Assembly: GCF_040783535.2 (NCBI RefSeq)
Contig: NZ_JBFONW020000005.1
Coordinates: forward strand, 329,300-393,299
Direction: 5' to 3'
From: Aestuariibius insulae
Lineage (GTDB): Bacteria; Pseudomonadota; Alphaproteobacteria; Rhodobacterales; Rhodobacteraceae
Length of the DNA stretch: 64,000 nucleotides
Position 1 is the stretch's first letter; each line of letters opens with the position of its first letter. Positions 33,271 to 43,082 of this stretch are shown piece by piece. Made by a program: the position numbers and the translations under genes. Under the pieces are notes generated by a model that worked only from the letters and a program-made list of their open reading frames with translations, ran no database searches and was not told where the DNA came from.

Positions 33271-34560
33271 TCAAAGCCTAAGGTCGCTCTGCGCAATATC
33301 GAAGGCCGCCTTCATGTCAAAGAAAACGCCGTCCGGGCGCATCCCCGCAGTCAAACGCTGCACACCAAGGCCGGTCAGGGCGTCATGGGCCACGGCCAGG
33401 ATCACGGCGTCATAGTCCGCACCGTCCCCGGGAACCTCGGGCAGAAGCACGTGCCCGGTGATATCCGCCGCTTCCTGTTGCGAAACCGCCGGATCATGGA
33501 TGTCACAGGACATACCGTAGCTCTCGAGCGAGGCGATCAGATCCACCACCTTAGTATTGCGCAGATCCGCGCAGTTTTCCTTGAAGGTCAGCCCCAAAAC
33601 AAGAACCCGAGCACCGCCGATCCGCAGACCCTTGCGGATCATCGCCTTGACCAGCCGCGTCACCGCATGGCGCGCCATTCCGTCGTTAATCTCACGCGAG
33701 AGGCGGATGATGTCTGGGATATGCCCCGCTGCCATCGATTTATGGACAAGATAGTAGGGGTCCACCCCGATGCAGTGCCCGCCCACCAGACCCGGCGAGA
33801 GCCGATTGAAGTTCCACTTCGTCGCCGCTGCATCAAGCACTTCGGTCGTGTCGATCTCCAGATGCGAGAACAGCACCGACAGCTCGTTGATCAGCGCGAT
33901 ATTCACGTCCCTCTGGGTGTTCTCGATGATCTTAGCGGCTTCGGCGACCTTGATACTCGACGCCTTGTGCGTGCCCGCCTCGATCACGCTGGCATAGAGC
34001 GCATCGACAAAATCGGCGGCCTCGGGTGTGGACCCGGACGTGACCTTGACGATCTTGGTCAAAGGGCGGGTGCGATCGCCCGGATTGATCCGCTCGGGGC
34101 TGTATCCGGCAAAGAACCCCTTGTTCAGCCGCAGGCCCGACCGCGCTTCGACGAGCGGGATGCAATCATCCTCGGTCGCCCCGGGATAGACCGTGGATTC
34201 AAAGATCACGACATCCCCGTCCGAGATCAGACCGCCGACCATGTCCGACGCTTCCCTCAGGTGATGCAGATCCGGCTGACGATGAATGTCGATCGGGGTC
34301 GGGACCGCGATCACATAGACATTGCAGGATGCCAGATCGGCCGCATCGGCGGTGAAGGACAGCCGCTCTGCCGCGCGTAAGGCTTTGGGCTCGATCTCGC
34401 CTGTAGCGTCCGTTCCGTCTTCAAGCGCCCGAATGCGCTCCGGATCTACATCGTAGCCGACCGTGTCGTACCGGGCGCCGAAGGCCACGGCGAGCGGTAG
34501 CCCGACATAGCCAAGGCCAATCACCGCGATGCGGCATCGTTCAAGAGGGGGGAAAGGCAA
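33271..34560 (-). CDS. tviB: UDP-N-acetylhexosamine 6-dehydrogenase (TviB/WbpO type)
   Basis: 429 residues, UDP-glucose/GDP-mannose dehydrogenase superfamily. The N-terminal NAD fold has IAVIGLGYVGLPLAVAF (about 11-27), and VYVIAVPTPID and FESTVYPGATED follow. The catalytic Cys is in GGHCIGVDPYYL near residue 270, with the Lys/Asn of EAAKIIENTQRDVNIAL and the UDP-binding C-terminal third (VLGLTFKENCADLRNTKV). The FAGYSPERINPGD and KENCADLRN variants point to the TviB/WbpO/VipA group, which oxidises UDP-GlcNAc or UDP-GalNAc to the uronic acid by two NAD-dependent steps. It would supply an acidic sugar for the polysaccharide made here. A C4-epimerase (TviC) is not in the window. Confidence 0.87.
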   Translation of the reverse strand: MPFPPLERCRIAVIGLGYVGLPLAVAFGARYDTVGYDVDPERIRALEDGTDATGEIEPKALRAAERLSFTADAADLASCNVYVIAVPTPIDIHRQPDLHHLREASDMVGGLISDGDVVIFESTVYPGATEDDCIPLVEARSGLRLNKGFFAGYSPERINPGDRTRPLTKIVKVTSGSTPEAADFVDALYASVIEAGTHKASSIKVAEAAKIIENTQRDVNIALINELSVLFSHLEIDTTEVLDAAATKWNFNRLSPGLVGGHCIGVDPYYLVHKSMAAGHIPDIIRLSREINDGMARHAVTRLVKAMIRKGLRIGGARVLVLGLTFKENCADLRNTKVVDLIASLESYGMSCDIHDPAVSQQEAADITGHVLLPEVPGDGADYDAVILAVAHDALTGLGVQRLTAGMRPDGVFFDMKAAFDIAQSDLRL

Positions 34561-34781
34561 AGCGGAAGGACTTTCGAAAGGAGAGGTCTTTCGACGGCTT
34601 ATCGCAAGTCAGGCCGAAAGAGGAAAGCCGTTCCGCCAGCCTGACCGGTTCTCCACCGGGTTGAATGAAACTTTAGATGACTTGTTGGGAAAGCCCTTCG
34701 AAGCGCCACATTTCCGTACCGCCGTCTCCGCATCGCGCTCCAATATACTGCTGCGCCAACACAGCGATATGGGAGGCTCAG

Positions 34782-37544
34782 ATGGCGCGTTTTTCTTTTG
34801 TCGGTACAATCGGAGGTCTTGGCCTCCAGACCCCTGCGGCGATCGCAACCCTGTTTGAACGGTCGGATGGCCAGCTTGGGGTGGAGGATTTCGGCGCAGG
34901 CCTGTCGACAACCGTCGATGTCAGCGCGCTGGGCTTGTCGGTCCAGACCGGTCTTCCGATCAGCCATGGCAACGATGTGACGGGGTTCACTCTGGACGGA
35001 GAGAACAAGAACGTTCTGACGACCGTTCTGGACGCTGCCGCTGGTCTTGCAGCAGGTGAGGGCGACACCTCGGAGATGTCATCGTTGCATGTGCAGCTCA
35101 ACGGATCCCCGAGTTTCGTCAACGCGGCCGAGATGGTCGCCGCCAATGTCGGCGGAACCACATTCGTCTACATCGCAGGCTCCGCCGGTCAGGGCGTGTC
35201 GGTCTTTGAAAAGCAGGGCAACACGCTGATCTCCCGGGGGCACCAGGATGATGAAGGCGACGCCTATGCCAGCGGCATCACAGCAATGGCCACGGTCGAG
35301 ACGGGAGCGGGGACGTTCCTCTATGTCGGCTCGGGAACCGAACATGGCCTGTCAGGCTACCGCATCGGCACCGATGGCCGCCTCACCCATGTGGAGGACC
35401 TCGGTGCCGGGAACCAGCTTCCCGTCGGAGCAATCACCGCCATCGAACCAATCAGCATCGCCGGGGATCACTTCCTGATCGCGGCGTCTTCGATCACCTC
35501 CAGCCTGACGGTCCTGCGGATCGAGGACAACGGAGAGATGACATCGGTCGATCACGTTATGGACACGCTTGAGACGCGGTTCGGAACGGTCACTGCCCTC
35601 GACGCGATCGAGGTGGATGGCCGCGTTTATGTCGTTGCCGGCGGCGGGGATGACGGACTGTCGCTTTTCACGATGCTGCCCGACGGGCACCTTGTCCATC
35701 TCGACACGATTGCCGACGACGCGCTTTCGTCGCTGAACAACGTCTCCGCGGTCGAGATCGTCGAAACCGCGGACGGTCTGCAGATCTTCGCCGCCTCCGC
35801 CGCCGAGGCCGGGGTTTCGCAGTTTTCCGTGGATCTGTCCGCGCAGGGACGCACCATTACCGGCGAGGCGGCACGAACGAGCAGCACCGCCTCCGACGAT
35901 ATCCTCCAGCTCGATGACGGTGGCGGCTTCGTGACCCTTCGCGGCGGCAACGACGTCGTGCTGGACGGTGCGGGCCTCGACACGATTCTCGGGCAAGGGG
36001 GGCGCGACACCTTCGTCTTTACCAAAGACGGCCAGGACGATGTGATCCGTGATTTCCGCCTGAACGAGGACCGGCTCGACCTGTCGATGATCGCACCCTT
36101 CTATACCATCGATCAGATCAATTTCCTGCCCCATGACGGCGGTGTCATCCTCGATTTCGGCGGCGAGCGCCTCGTGATCGAAACCGCGAATGGCCGGTCG
36201 CTCGAGCGGTCGGATTTCGCCCCTCACCATTTCGTGGGGCTCACCCGCTTTGACGTCGCACCCGAGGAAGAGCGGTCGCCGATGCCCGATCCGATCGCGC
36301 CTCCCCCCCCGCGAGAGGATCCCGTGACCACCCCCTACGAGGATCCGACCCCTGAACCGGAGGAGACCCCCGCCCCTCCGCCCAGCAGGGAGTTTGAAGG
36401 CGATGGAGCCGATAACCGGTTCGGCGGCACCAGCGCGAACGAATCCTTCAACGGACGCGGTGGCGACGATCTCTTCATCGGTGGCGGCGGCGCCGACCGC
36501 TTCGATGGCGGACGCGGTATCGATACGGTCAGCTATGCGGGCACGCGAGAAAGCGTGACCATCGACCTTAGCGACCCGTCCAATAACGGAGGCGCGGCGC
36601 GTAACGACAGCTTTACCTCGATCGAGCGGATCATCGGATCGGAGACTCGTGATTTTATCTACGGCACCCCGGAGGACGACGTTCTCGATGGCGGCGGCGG
36701 CAACGACTGGATCCAAGGCGGTCGCGGCGACGACCACATCATCGGCGGCGACGGCAACGACGAGATTATGGCCGAAGCAGGTGACGATCTGATCGAAGGC
36801 GGCCGAGGCGACGATACGCTCTCGGCCAGCGATGGGAACGACATCGTTTATGGCGGCGAGGGTCGGGATAATATGGGCGGCGGCGAAGGCAACGACCGGA
36901 TCTACGGCGGCGACGGCAACGATACGATCGGCGCGGGTCCAGGCGACGACTGGCTCGACGCGGGCGACGGCAACGACATCACCTCCGGCGGCCCCGGTCA
37001 GGACACTGTGATCGGCGGGGCGGGCAACGATACGATGGCCGGCAGCTTTGGAACGGACCATATCGAAGGGGGCGACGGCGACGACATGCTGGGCGGCGGC
37101 TACGGCTTTGACGTCATGTATGGCGGCAACGGCAACGATTCGATCGGATCTGGCTATCATGCCGACACCGTCTACGGTGAGGCTGGCAACGACTTCCTCA
37201 GCGGCGAGGACGGCGACGACTATCTCGACGGCGGATCTGGGGATGATCGGATCAATTCCGGGAAAGGCAACGACACCCTTGTCGGCGGGACCGGCCGGGA
37301 CACCTTCATCTTCCACCCGTGGGAAGGGCGTCAGGTCGACACGATCCGCGACTTCGAACCCGGGATCGATACGATCTCGATGATCGCGCCCGGCCGCTCG
37401 GTTTATGAAAAATATGGCGGCCTTACCATTCGCTCTGCCACGGTGGAAGGAACGTCCGGAACCGAGATTGTGAGCGGCGAGACGACGATCCGTTTGCGGG
37501 ACATCAAGCCAAGCGAGATCGAGATCGACGACTTCAGCTTCTGA
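34782..37544 (+). CDS. Secreted RTX protein with N-terminal beta-propeller
   Basis: 920 residues without a signal peptide. Residues about 1-365 contain repeated beta-strand units (TTFVYIAGSAGQGVSVFE, TFLYVGSGTEHGLSGYRI, VYVVAGGGDDGLSLFTM) of a YVTN/lactonase-like propeller. A single Ca-binding RTX segment follows near 385 (GGNDVVLDGAGLDTILGQGG), then a Pro/Glu-rich linker (about 500-540), then at least fifteen RTX nonapeptides (GGxGxDxxx type) to about 845, and a short C-terminal region. This is the layout of type I secreted proteins that fold on binding extracellular calcium. An adhesive or matrix role is inferred. GGGAGG lies before the ATG. It is divergent from tviB, with a 221-base gap. 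Confidence 0.85.
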   Translation: MARFSFVGTIGGLGLQTPAAIATLFERSDGQLGVEDFGAGLSTTVDVSALGLSVQTGLPISHGNDVTGFTLDGENKNVLTTVLDAAAGLAAGEGDTSEMSSLHVQLNGSPSFVNAAEMVAANVGGTTFVYIAGSAGQGVSVFEKQGNTLISRGHQDDEGDAYASGITAMATVETGAGTFLYVGSGTEHGLSGYRIGTDGRLTHVEDLGAGNQLPVGAITAIEPISIAGDHFLIAASSITSSLTVLRIEDNGEMTSVDHVMDTLETRFGTVTALDAIEVDGRVYVVAGGGDDGLSLFTMLPDGHLVHLDTIADDALSSLNNVSAVEIVETADGLQIFAASAAEAGVSQFSVDLSAQGRTITGEAARTSSTASDDILQLDDGGGFVTLRGGNDVVLDGAGLDTILGQGGRDTFVFTKDGQDDVIRDFRLNEDRLDLSMIAPFYTIDQINFLPHDGGVILDFGGERLVIETANGRSLERSDFAPHHFVGLTRFDVAPEEERSPMPDPIAPPPPREDPVTTPYEDPTPEPEETPAPPPSREFEGDGADNRFGGTSANESFNGRGGDDLFIGGGGADRFDGGRGIDTVSYAGTRESVTIDLSDPSNNGGAARNDSFTSIERIIGSETRDFIYGTPEDDVLDGGGGNDWIQGGRGDDHIIGGDGNDEIMAEAGDDLIEGGRGDDTLSASDGNDIVYGGEGRDNMGGGEGNDRIYGGDGNDTIGAGPGDDWLDAGDGNDITSGGPGQDTVIGGAGNDTMAGSFGTDHIEGGDGDDMLGGGYGFDVMYGGNGNDSIGSGYHADTVYGEAGNDFLSGEDGDDYLDGGSGDDRINSGKGNDTLVGGTGRDTFIFHPWEGRQVDTIRDFEPGIDTISMIAPGRSVYEKYGGLTIRSATVEGTSGTEIVSGETTIRLRDIKPSEIEIDDFSF

Positions 37545-37553
37545 CAACGCAGC

Positions 37554-38360
37554 TCACATATTGACGATATCGCGGTAGCTGTGGCGCAGGAAGATAAGCC
37601 CGAGGACCAGACAGGTGAAACTGATCCCGAAGACATAGAGGATCGAGACATAGTCGCCCGAATAGGTCGCATAGATCCCCTGCCGGACCGCGCCGATCGC
37701 GTGGATTAGCGGATTGAACCATAGATAGTCGCGGAACGGCTGCGGGACGGTGTCGAACAGAAAGAAGATGCAAGAGATGATGAAAAGCGGCCGGTTAAGG
37801 ATACCCCAGCTCCGCTCCCACATCGGTGACATCGCAAAAAGATAACAATTCAGTGTTCCGACGCCGAGCCCCAGCATCAGCGCCATTCCCAGACCTGTGG
37901 CAATCGCCGAGTAATTCAGGATCGCCGTCAGATCGAACCAGACGATGATACTCGTCAGGACGATCACGAAAACGGCAAGCTGGGTCAGCGCGGTCAGTAG
38001 GAAACGCGCGATCAGCGCATCCATGAAGGTCACGCCGGGATAGAACAGCAGCGGTTTCGAGAACCGGATCGCACCCGCGATCTTGCCGCTCATTTCCATA
38101 TACATCAAGTAGGGCAGCATTCCCGACGCATAGAAAAGCGGGAAGCTGTCGCCCATCGGCGGCGCCCGGAACGCCAGCGAAAAGATGAACGTCATCAACA
38201 TGATGCCGCCGACCGGCTCGAGGATGGCCCACAGATATCCCAGCGCCGACCGCCCATAAGTCGTCGACATTTCGCGTAGCATCAGCGCAATAATCGTGCG
38301 CCCGGACTTGACAGGCCAGGACGAACGCGGGACGGCTCGGGAGCGGGGCATACTCGTCAT
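37554..38360 (-). CDS. kpsM: Polysaccharide ABC transporter permease (KpsM/Wzm type)
   Basis: 268 residues with six predicted membrane spans. The conserved first cytoplasmic part (SGRTIIALMLREMSTTYGRSALGYLWAILEPVGGIMLMTFIF) is characteristic of ABC-2 permeases of capsule and O-antigen exporters. The C-terminal LWFNPLIHAIGAVRQGIY and FLRHSYRDI match KpsM/BexB. It moves lipid-linked glycan across the inner membrane with the ATPase encoded divergently at 39759. The stop lies nine bases from the convergent RTX stop, and the start is 77 bases from the divergent kpsE-like gene, so the exporter is split over two transcripts. Confidence 0.88.
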   Translation of the reverse strand: MTSMPRSRAVPRSSWPVKSGRTIIALMLREMSTTYGRSALGYLWAILEPVGGIMLMTFIFSLAFRAPPMGDSFPLFYASGMLPYLMYMEMSGKIAGAIRFSKPLLFYPGVTFMDALIARFLLTALTQLAVFVIVLTSIIVWFDLTAILNYSAIATGLGMALMLGLGVGTLNCYLFAMSPMWERSWGILNRPLFIISCIFFLFDTVPQPFRDYLWFNPLIHAIGAVRQGIYATYSGDYVSILYVFGISFTCLVLGLIFLRHSYRDIVNM

Positions 38361-38437
38361 CGGGGGCGGTTGGTCTTTCCGTTCAGCCTTTGATAGATGG
38401 TGAAATTATCGTCTAACAGGCGCAAACAGCATAAGCG

Positions 38438-39742
38438 ATGGGCCCGAAGTTGAAAGAGCAGAGATCACAGCCGCAGAACGAGCAGGGCCCCGACGATCAG
38501 CCGGACCGCATCGCGCCGCGCATCGCCGCCGTCGAGGATGGCAAACCCCTCAAGCCCCTCAAATCACTTGAGGAACCGGCGCTCAAGGCGATCCCGCCCG
38601 CGCCCGCCGCCGAGCCGGGACAGAAGCTGGCCGCCCGCGCAACGATGAAGCGGCGGCATTACGGGGCGATCCTGTCGTTCCTCCTTATCGTCCTGCTGCC
38701 CATCGGCGGCGCGGCCTATTACCTCTACGAGATCGCGAAAGAGCAATATGCCTCGACCGTCGGCTTTGCCGTACAGACAGAGGACATGCCGTCCGCCGTC
38801 GAGCTTCTGGGCGGCATCACAGAGCTAGGGGGCAGTTCCTCCTCTTCGGACACCGATATCCTCTACGAGTTCATCCAAAGCCAGGAGATGGTGCGGCTGA
38901 TTGACGAGCAGCTGGATCTCAGCTCGCGATATGTGGCGGAGGAGGACCCCGTCTTCAGCATGTCGCCGGATGCCAAGATCGAAGAGATGACCGACTATTG
39001 GCAGCGTATGGTCAAGGTCTTCTACGACGGCTCAAGCGGCCTGATCGAAATTCGCGTCCACGCCTTCTCTCCCGAGGATGCGACCGCCATCGCGAACGCG
39101 ATCTTCGACGAGAGCAATCGGATGATCAACGAGATGTCGGCGATCGCGCGCGACGACGCCACACGCTACGCCGCCGAAGAGCTGGAACGCGCCAGCCAGC
39201 GCCTCAAAGAGGCCCGTCAGGTCTTCACGCAGTTCCAGACCCGCACGCGGATCGTGGATCCCCAGGCGGATGTTGTCGGGCAGATGACCGTGATGAACAC
39301 GCTTCAGACCCAGCTTGTCTCGACCCAGATCGAGCTGGATCTTCTGCTGGCCACGACCAACAGCTCCGACCCTCGGATCCAAAGCCTGGAGCGCCGGATC
39401 GACGCGATCAGCGATCGGATCGAGGCCGAGAAGCGAAGCCTCGTGGAATCCGACAACGAACTCGACAACGCCTATTCCGAGCTTCTGGGCGAATACGAGG
39501 CGCTAGCCGTCGACAAGGAGTTTGCGCAGGCCACCTGGCTGTCGGCCTCCGCCTCCTATGACGCCGCGCAGGCCGAAGCGGTCCGGACCTCCCGCTATCT
39601 TGCCAACTATATCGGGCCGACCCTCGCGGAGACATCGCAATATCCGCGGCGAACCCTGATCCTGCTGCTCATCAGCGGCGCGCTCTTCATGAGCTGGGCA
39701 ATCCTGACCCTCGTCTTCTATTCCCTGCGCGACAGAAAGTAA
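38438..39742 (+). CDS. kpsE: Capsule export inner-membrane protein (KpsE/CtrB type)
   Basis: 434 residues: a Pro/Lys-rich cytoplasmic tail (about 1-70), a first membrane span (YGAILSFLLIVLLPIGGAAYYLY), a long periplasmic region with coiled coil (about 220-330, ERASQRLKEARQVFTQF), and a second span near the C-terminus (LILLLISGALFMSWAILTLVFYSL). IAKEQYASTVGFAVQTED and YIGPTLAETSQYPRR are KpsE/BexC/CtrB signatures. This polysaccharide co-polymerase-like protein links the ABC exporter to the outer-membrane channel. The partner channel (KpsD/CtrA) is not in the window. Sixteen bases before the ATPase gene; clearly one operon. Confidence 0.9.
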   Translation: MGPKLKEQRSQPQNEQGPDDQPDRIAPRIAAVEDGKPLKPLKSLEEPALKAIPPAPAAEPGQKLAARATMKRRHYGAILSFLLIVLLPIGGAAYYLYEIAKEQYASTVGFAVQTEDMPSAVELLGGITELGGSSSSSDTDILYEFIQSQEMVRLIDEQLDLSSRYVAEEDPVFSMSPDAKIEEMTDYWQRMVKVFYDGSSGLIEIRVHAFSPEDATAIANAIFDESNRMINEMSAIARDDATRYAAEELERASQRLKEARQVFTQFQTRTRIVDPQADVVGQMTVMNTLQTQLVSTQIELDLLLATTNSSDPRIQSLERRIDAISDRIEAEKRSLVESDNELDNAYSELLGEYEALAVDKEFAQATWLSASASYDAAQAEAVRTSRYLANYIGPTLAETSQYPRRTLILLLISGALFMSWAILTLVFYSLRDRK

Positions 39743-39758
39743 CGGAAGCCGCGCCGAT

Positions 39759-40433
39759 ATGGTCCGTCTCGAGAACCTGACCAAGACCTATATCCTGAAC
39801 GGCAGGCACAAGGTCGTCGCCGACAACATCAACGCGGTCTTTCCGTCCCGAACGGTCGTCGGTCTTCTGGGTCGGAACGGTGCGGGCAAATCCTCCCTGC
39901 TGCGCATGATCGCGGGCACGATGCGCCCCGATAGCGGGCGCGTCACGACGACCGGCCAGATCTCCTGGCCCGTCGGCTTTGCCGGCAGCTTTCACGGAGA
40001 GCTGACAGGCGCGCAGAACGTCCGGTTCATCGCGCGCGTCTACGGCGTCGACACCGACGATCTGGTCGAGGCGGTGCGCGACTTTGCCGAGCTGGGCCAG
40101 CACTTCCACCTACCGGTCCGCAGCTATTCCTCGGGGATGAAGGCTCGACTGGCTTTCGGGGTCTCCATGGGCATCGATTTCGACACCTATCTCGTGGACG
40201 AGATCACCGCCGTCGGCGATGCCTCATTCCGGGAGAAAAGCGAGCGTGTGTTCTTTGACCGGATGGAGAATAGCGGCGCCATCGTCGTCTCGCACGGTCT
40301 GGGCCAGATCGAGCGGTTGTGCCAGCATGCCGCCGTCATCGAAGACGGCAAGCTGACTTATTTCACGGACGTCAAAGCGGGTATCAAGTATCACCAGCAA
40401 GTGATGAAACAGGCCGTCAAGCAGATCAACTGA
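39759..40433 (+). CDS. kpsT: Polysaccharide ABC transporter ATPase (KpsT type)
   Basis: 224 residues, short KpsT/CtrD-type ATPase: Walker A GLLGRNGAGKSS, a signature reading SYSSGMKARLAFGVSM, Walker B YLVDEITAVGD and a switch His in VVSHGLG. It ends without the long carbohydrate-binding C-terminal domain of Wzt, so export of group 2 capsule-like glycans rather than O-antigen is more likely. It energises the KpsM-like permease. Its TGA abuts the stop of the convergent protease gene with no base between them (TGATCA). Confidence 0.9.
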   Translation: MVRLENLTKTYILNGRHKVVADNINAVFPSRTVVGLLGRNGAGKSSLLRMIAGTMRPDSGRVTTTGQISWPVGFAGSFHGELTGAQNVRFIARVYGVDTDDLVEAVRDFAELGQHFHLPVRSYSSGMKARLAFGVSMGIDFDTYLVDEITAVGDASFREKSERVFFDRMENSGAIVVSHGLGQIERLCQHAAVIEDGKLTYFTDVKAGIKYHQQVMKQAVKQIN

Positions 40434-42821
40434 TCACAGGATAAAGTCGCCCGCGGACAGATCTGCGGCCGCGACATCCTCCAGGAAGATCCGGTGACCA
40501 TTTGCGTCCACCGCCGCTCCATCGACCCCTCCGATCGTCACATCCGAGATCGTCAGATCGCCAAAGCTGTTCACGGGGCCGATCTCGATATCGTCGATCC
40601 CGGTCCGGAAGTCGGTGATCGTGTCGAACTCTCCGCCTCGAAGGCTGTTGAACACGAACACATCCGCGCCTGTTCCGCCCGACATCGTATCGTTGCCGGC
40701 ATCGCCGCTAATCCGGTCGAACCCGCTTTCACCGCCGAGAATGTCGTTCCCGTCCCCACCATTGAGGATATCGCTCCCGACATTTCCGTAGATCTCGTCG
40801 TTCTGGCGGCCACCGTTCAGGGTATCGGCGCCCGCGCCCCCATTGATGATGTCAGCCCCATCGCCGCCATTGACGGTATCGGCGCCATCGCCCGCCCAAA
40901 TGCGGTCGTTTCCGTTGTTCCCGTTGATAGTATCAAGGCCGGATCCACCATAAAGCTTATCCGCCCCTTCACCGCCGGACATGGTGTCGTTGCCGCGTCC
41001 GCCTTCCACGATATCGGCGCTGTTGCCGCCATGGAGGATGTCGTCATTCTCGCCGCCGAAGATGCGGTCCTGACCGGCATTCCCCTTAATGTCGTCCTTT
41101 CCGAAGCCGCCATAGATCCGGTCATCATCATCGCCGCCCCAGATCCGGTCATCCCCGGCACCGCCCCAGATGCGGTCGGCACCTTCATCTCCATAAACCT
41201 CATCGTTCCCCTGAAGGGCGTCGATGAAATCATTGCCTTCCAGTCCTCTGACCCGGTCCTCCTCCCAGGTGCCGATCAGACGATCGTCGCCATTGGTGGC
41301 ACCAGGTAGGAACCCTCCGTTCAGGACTTCTTCGAGCGTATAGATCCCGTCGCGCAACTCGAACCGCTCGACGTTCCGATACGTATCCCGTCCAGCGGCC
41401 GAGATAACGGTCAGGGTGTCGCCGCCCATGCTGACCGCCAGATCGTCAAGCCGCGCGTCGATCACCGCTGTATCAAAGCCGCCGCGACCATCGATAGCGT
41501 CATTCCCGCCACCGCCCACGATCCGGTTGTTCGCGCTGTTGCCGATGATGTCGTCATCTCCGCCACCGGCGCGCACTTCCTCGATCACCGTATCAAGCGA
41601 GAGGATCATGTTGCCGACACGGCCATTCACGTCAGAGATAGCTCCAGGGCGCATATCGATCCGCTGATCGAAGTTCACGGTCTGCAAAGCCAATCGATCA
41701 TACCCGCCGGTATCGTGGATCGTGAACATGAATTCCTGACCGCCCCAAACGTCTCGGTCCCGCGATTCTCCGTCGAAAACGGTCGAGAAGATCTCGCCCA
41801 GATATCCCCCGACATTCGAATCCGCGCCCCAGATCGTCGCCCCGGAATAGGCCGAGGAGTCCCCGTAGAGGTTCTTGGCCGCTTCGATATCGGCGATCAT
41901 CAACGTGATCGGCAGAGCGTCGGTCGCGTCGATGAACGTGTTTTCGCGCACCCCGAAATAGGACATGACCGTTAGCTGGTGACTGTCGTTCAGGAAAGTC
42001 GCGTCATTCGGATAGCTGGCCGTGCCGTTGTATTCACCCGCATGTCCGAGGCCCAGCGCATGGCCGATCTCGTGAATATAAGTCAGGAAAGAATAGCTGC
42101 CGACGGTCGTGCCGTAGGTGTCGATCCAATTAGTGCTAACATTGACAGTCGAAGTAAAGATCTCGCCTGTCGAGGGGTTAAAGCTGCTTGGCCCCGCGAA
42201 AGCGCCCGATTGATTGTCGTCAAAGGTGATGTCAGCACTGCCGGACGTTTCCTGGAAATCGACGTCGATCAGATCTTCCCACGCATCGAGAGCCCAGCGC
42301 GCAAGCTGTTGGCCCTCCTCGGTCAAAGCAGTCAGGTTGACGGTGATGACACCGTCCGAGCCAGGCTCAAAAGCGATCCGTGTCGGAATGCCCCAACCAA
42401 AGTCAGAAAGCTGAACCCCGGCCTGTTCCGGCGTGAAGACATCCGTCGCGATCTGGATACCATATTGACCATCGTCGGAGGTCGAATAACCATCAATGGC
42501 CACATAGAACGTGCCGTCCCGAGTTGCCGTATACTCAATCTGTGAAAACCGGTTATCGCCACCGACATCATCGTTAAAGGCGACCCGATTGCCATCGCTG
42601 TCGTAAAGAGCAAGCGTTGAATCAGATAAACCGTTAATAGAACCCCCGCGACCGTAGCCCTGAAAGACGTAGGTCTCGCCTTCCTCGAGCTCGACCTCAT
42701 ACCAATCGCTATCGCTGCCCGAACTCAGCTCGCCATAGATGATGTCCCCGACATCCGCGTCATAGGATGTCGATCTGTCCCCAGCCGCGTCACGATCCGG
42801 TCTTTCGTTTACAATCGCCAT
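40434..42821 (-). CDS. Secreted serralysin-like (M10) RTX metalloprotease
   Basis: 795 residues, no signal peptide. Residues about 20-125 resemble a bacterial pre-peptidase C-terminal domain (GSDSDWYEVELEEGETYVF; GDNRFSQIEYTATRDGTFYVAIDG). The catalytic domain has the zinc motif HEIGHALGLGH near residue 250 (three His and the Glu base) and the Met-turn VMSYF about 35 residues later, as in serralysins. RTX Ca-binding repeats fill about 420-720 (NRIVGGGGNDAIDGRGGFD and many GGxGxDxxx units), ending in a type I secretion region. It would degrade proteins outside the cell or mature surface proteins. The start is the ATG after GGACGGAA; a 20-codon extension is rejected. Confidence 0.9.
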   Translation of the reverse strand: MAIVNERPDRDAAGDRSTSYDADVGDIIYGELSSGSDSDWYEVELEEGETYVFQGYGRGGSINGLSDSTLALYDSDGNRVAFNDDVGGDNRFSQIEYTATRDGTFYVAIDGYSTSDDGQYGIQIATDVFTPEQAGVQLSDFGWGIPTRIAFEPGSDGVITVNLTALTEEGQQLARWALDAWEDLIDVDFQETSGSADITFDDNQSGAFAGPSSFNPSTGEIFTSTVNVSTNWIDTYGTTVGSYSFLTYIHEIGHALGLGHAGEYNGTASYPNDATFLNDSHQLTVMSYFGVRENTFIDATDALPITLMIADIEAAKNLYGDSSAYSGATIWGADSNVGGYLGEIFSTVFDGESRDRDVWGGQEFMFTIHDTGGYDRLALQTVNFDQRIDMRPGAISDVNGRVGNMILSLDTVIEEVRAGGGDDDIIGNSANNRIVGGGGNDAIDGRGGFDTAVIDARLDDLAVSMGGDTLTVISAAGRDTYRNVERFELRDGIYTLEEVLNGGFLPGATNGDDRLIGTWEEDRVRGLEGNDFIDALQGNDEVYGDEGADRIWGGAGDDRIWGGDDDDRIYGGFGKDDIKGNAGQDRIFGGENDDILHGGNSADIVEGGRGNDTMSGGEGADKLYGGSGLDTINGNNGNDRIWAGDGADTVNGGDGADIINGGAGADTLNGGRQNDEIYGNVGSDILNGGDGNDILGGESGFDRISGDAGNDTMSGGTGADVFVFNSLRGGEFDTITDFRTGIDDIEIGPVNSFGDLTISDVTIGGVDGAAVDANGHRIFLEDVAAADLSAGDFIL

Positions 42822-43082
42822 GATATTCCGTCCCGTCTGTCCCCTGCGATCCGGCACGATCCTGCAGGCAGGACGACTCACCGGGTCGCAATTTCATCTT
42901 CGTCGTTATCGTTTTCGGCCTGATGCAGTAGAGGCATGGCCGAAATCTGGCAACATCAGGGCAAGCCCCGATGACGCCGTGTAAAATTCGGCTCGTCTCG
43001 ATTGTTCCTCCCCTGCAGACACACTAAGACGGGCGCGTCGGGTCCGTATGGCACGCGGCGTTGAAACCTTTCGGAACGCGAA

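Noticed and set aside
36395..37310. Regular short direct repeats resembling a CRISPR or satellite array
   Set aside because: They are in-frame coding repeats of nine-residue RTX units; spacers are not unique and flanks are coding. The same applies to about 40680-41560.
35352..37547. 731-codon open frame antisense to the RTX protein gene
   Set aside because: The regular GGC/GAC codons of RTX repeats read as an open frame on the other strand; composition is repetitive V/I/A with no domain, and the + strand RTX protein is unmistakable.
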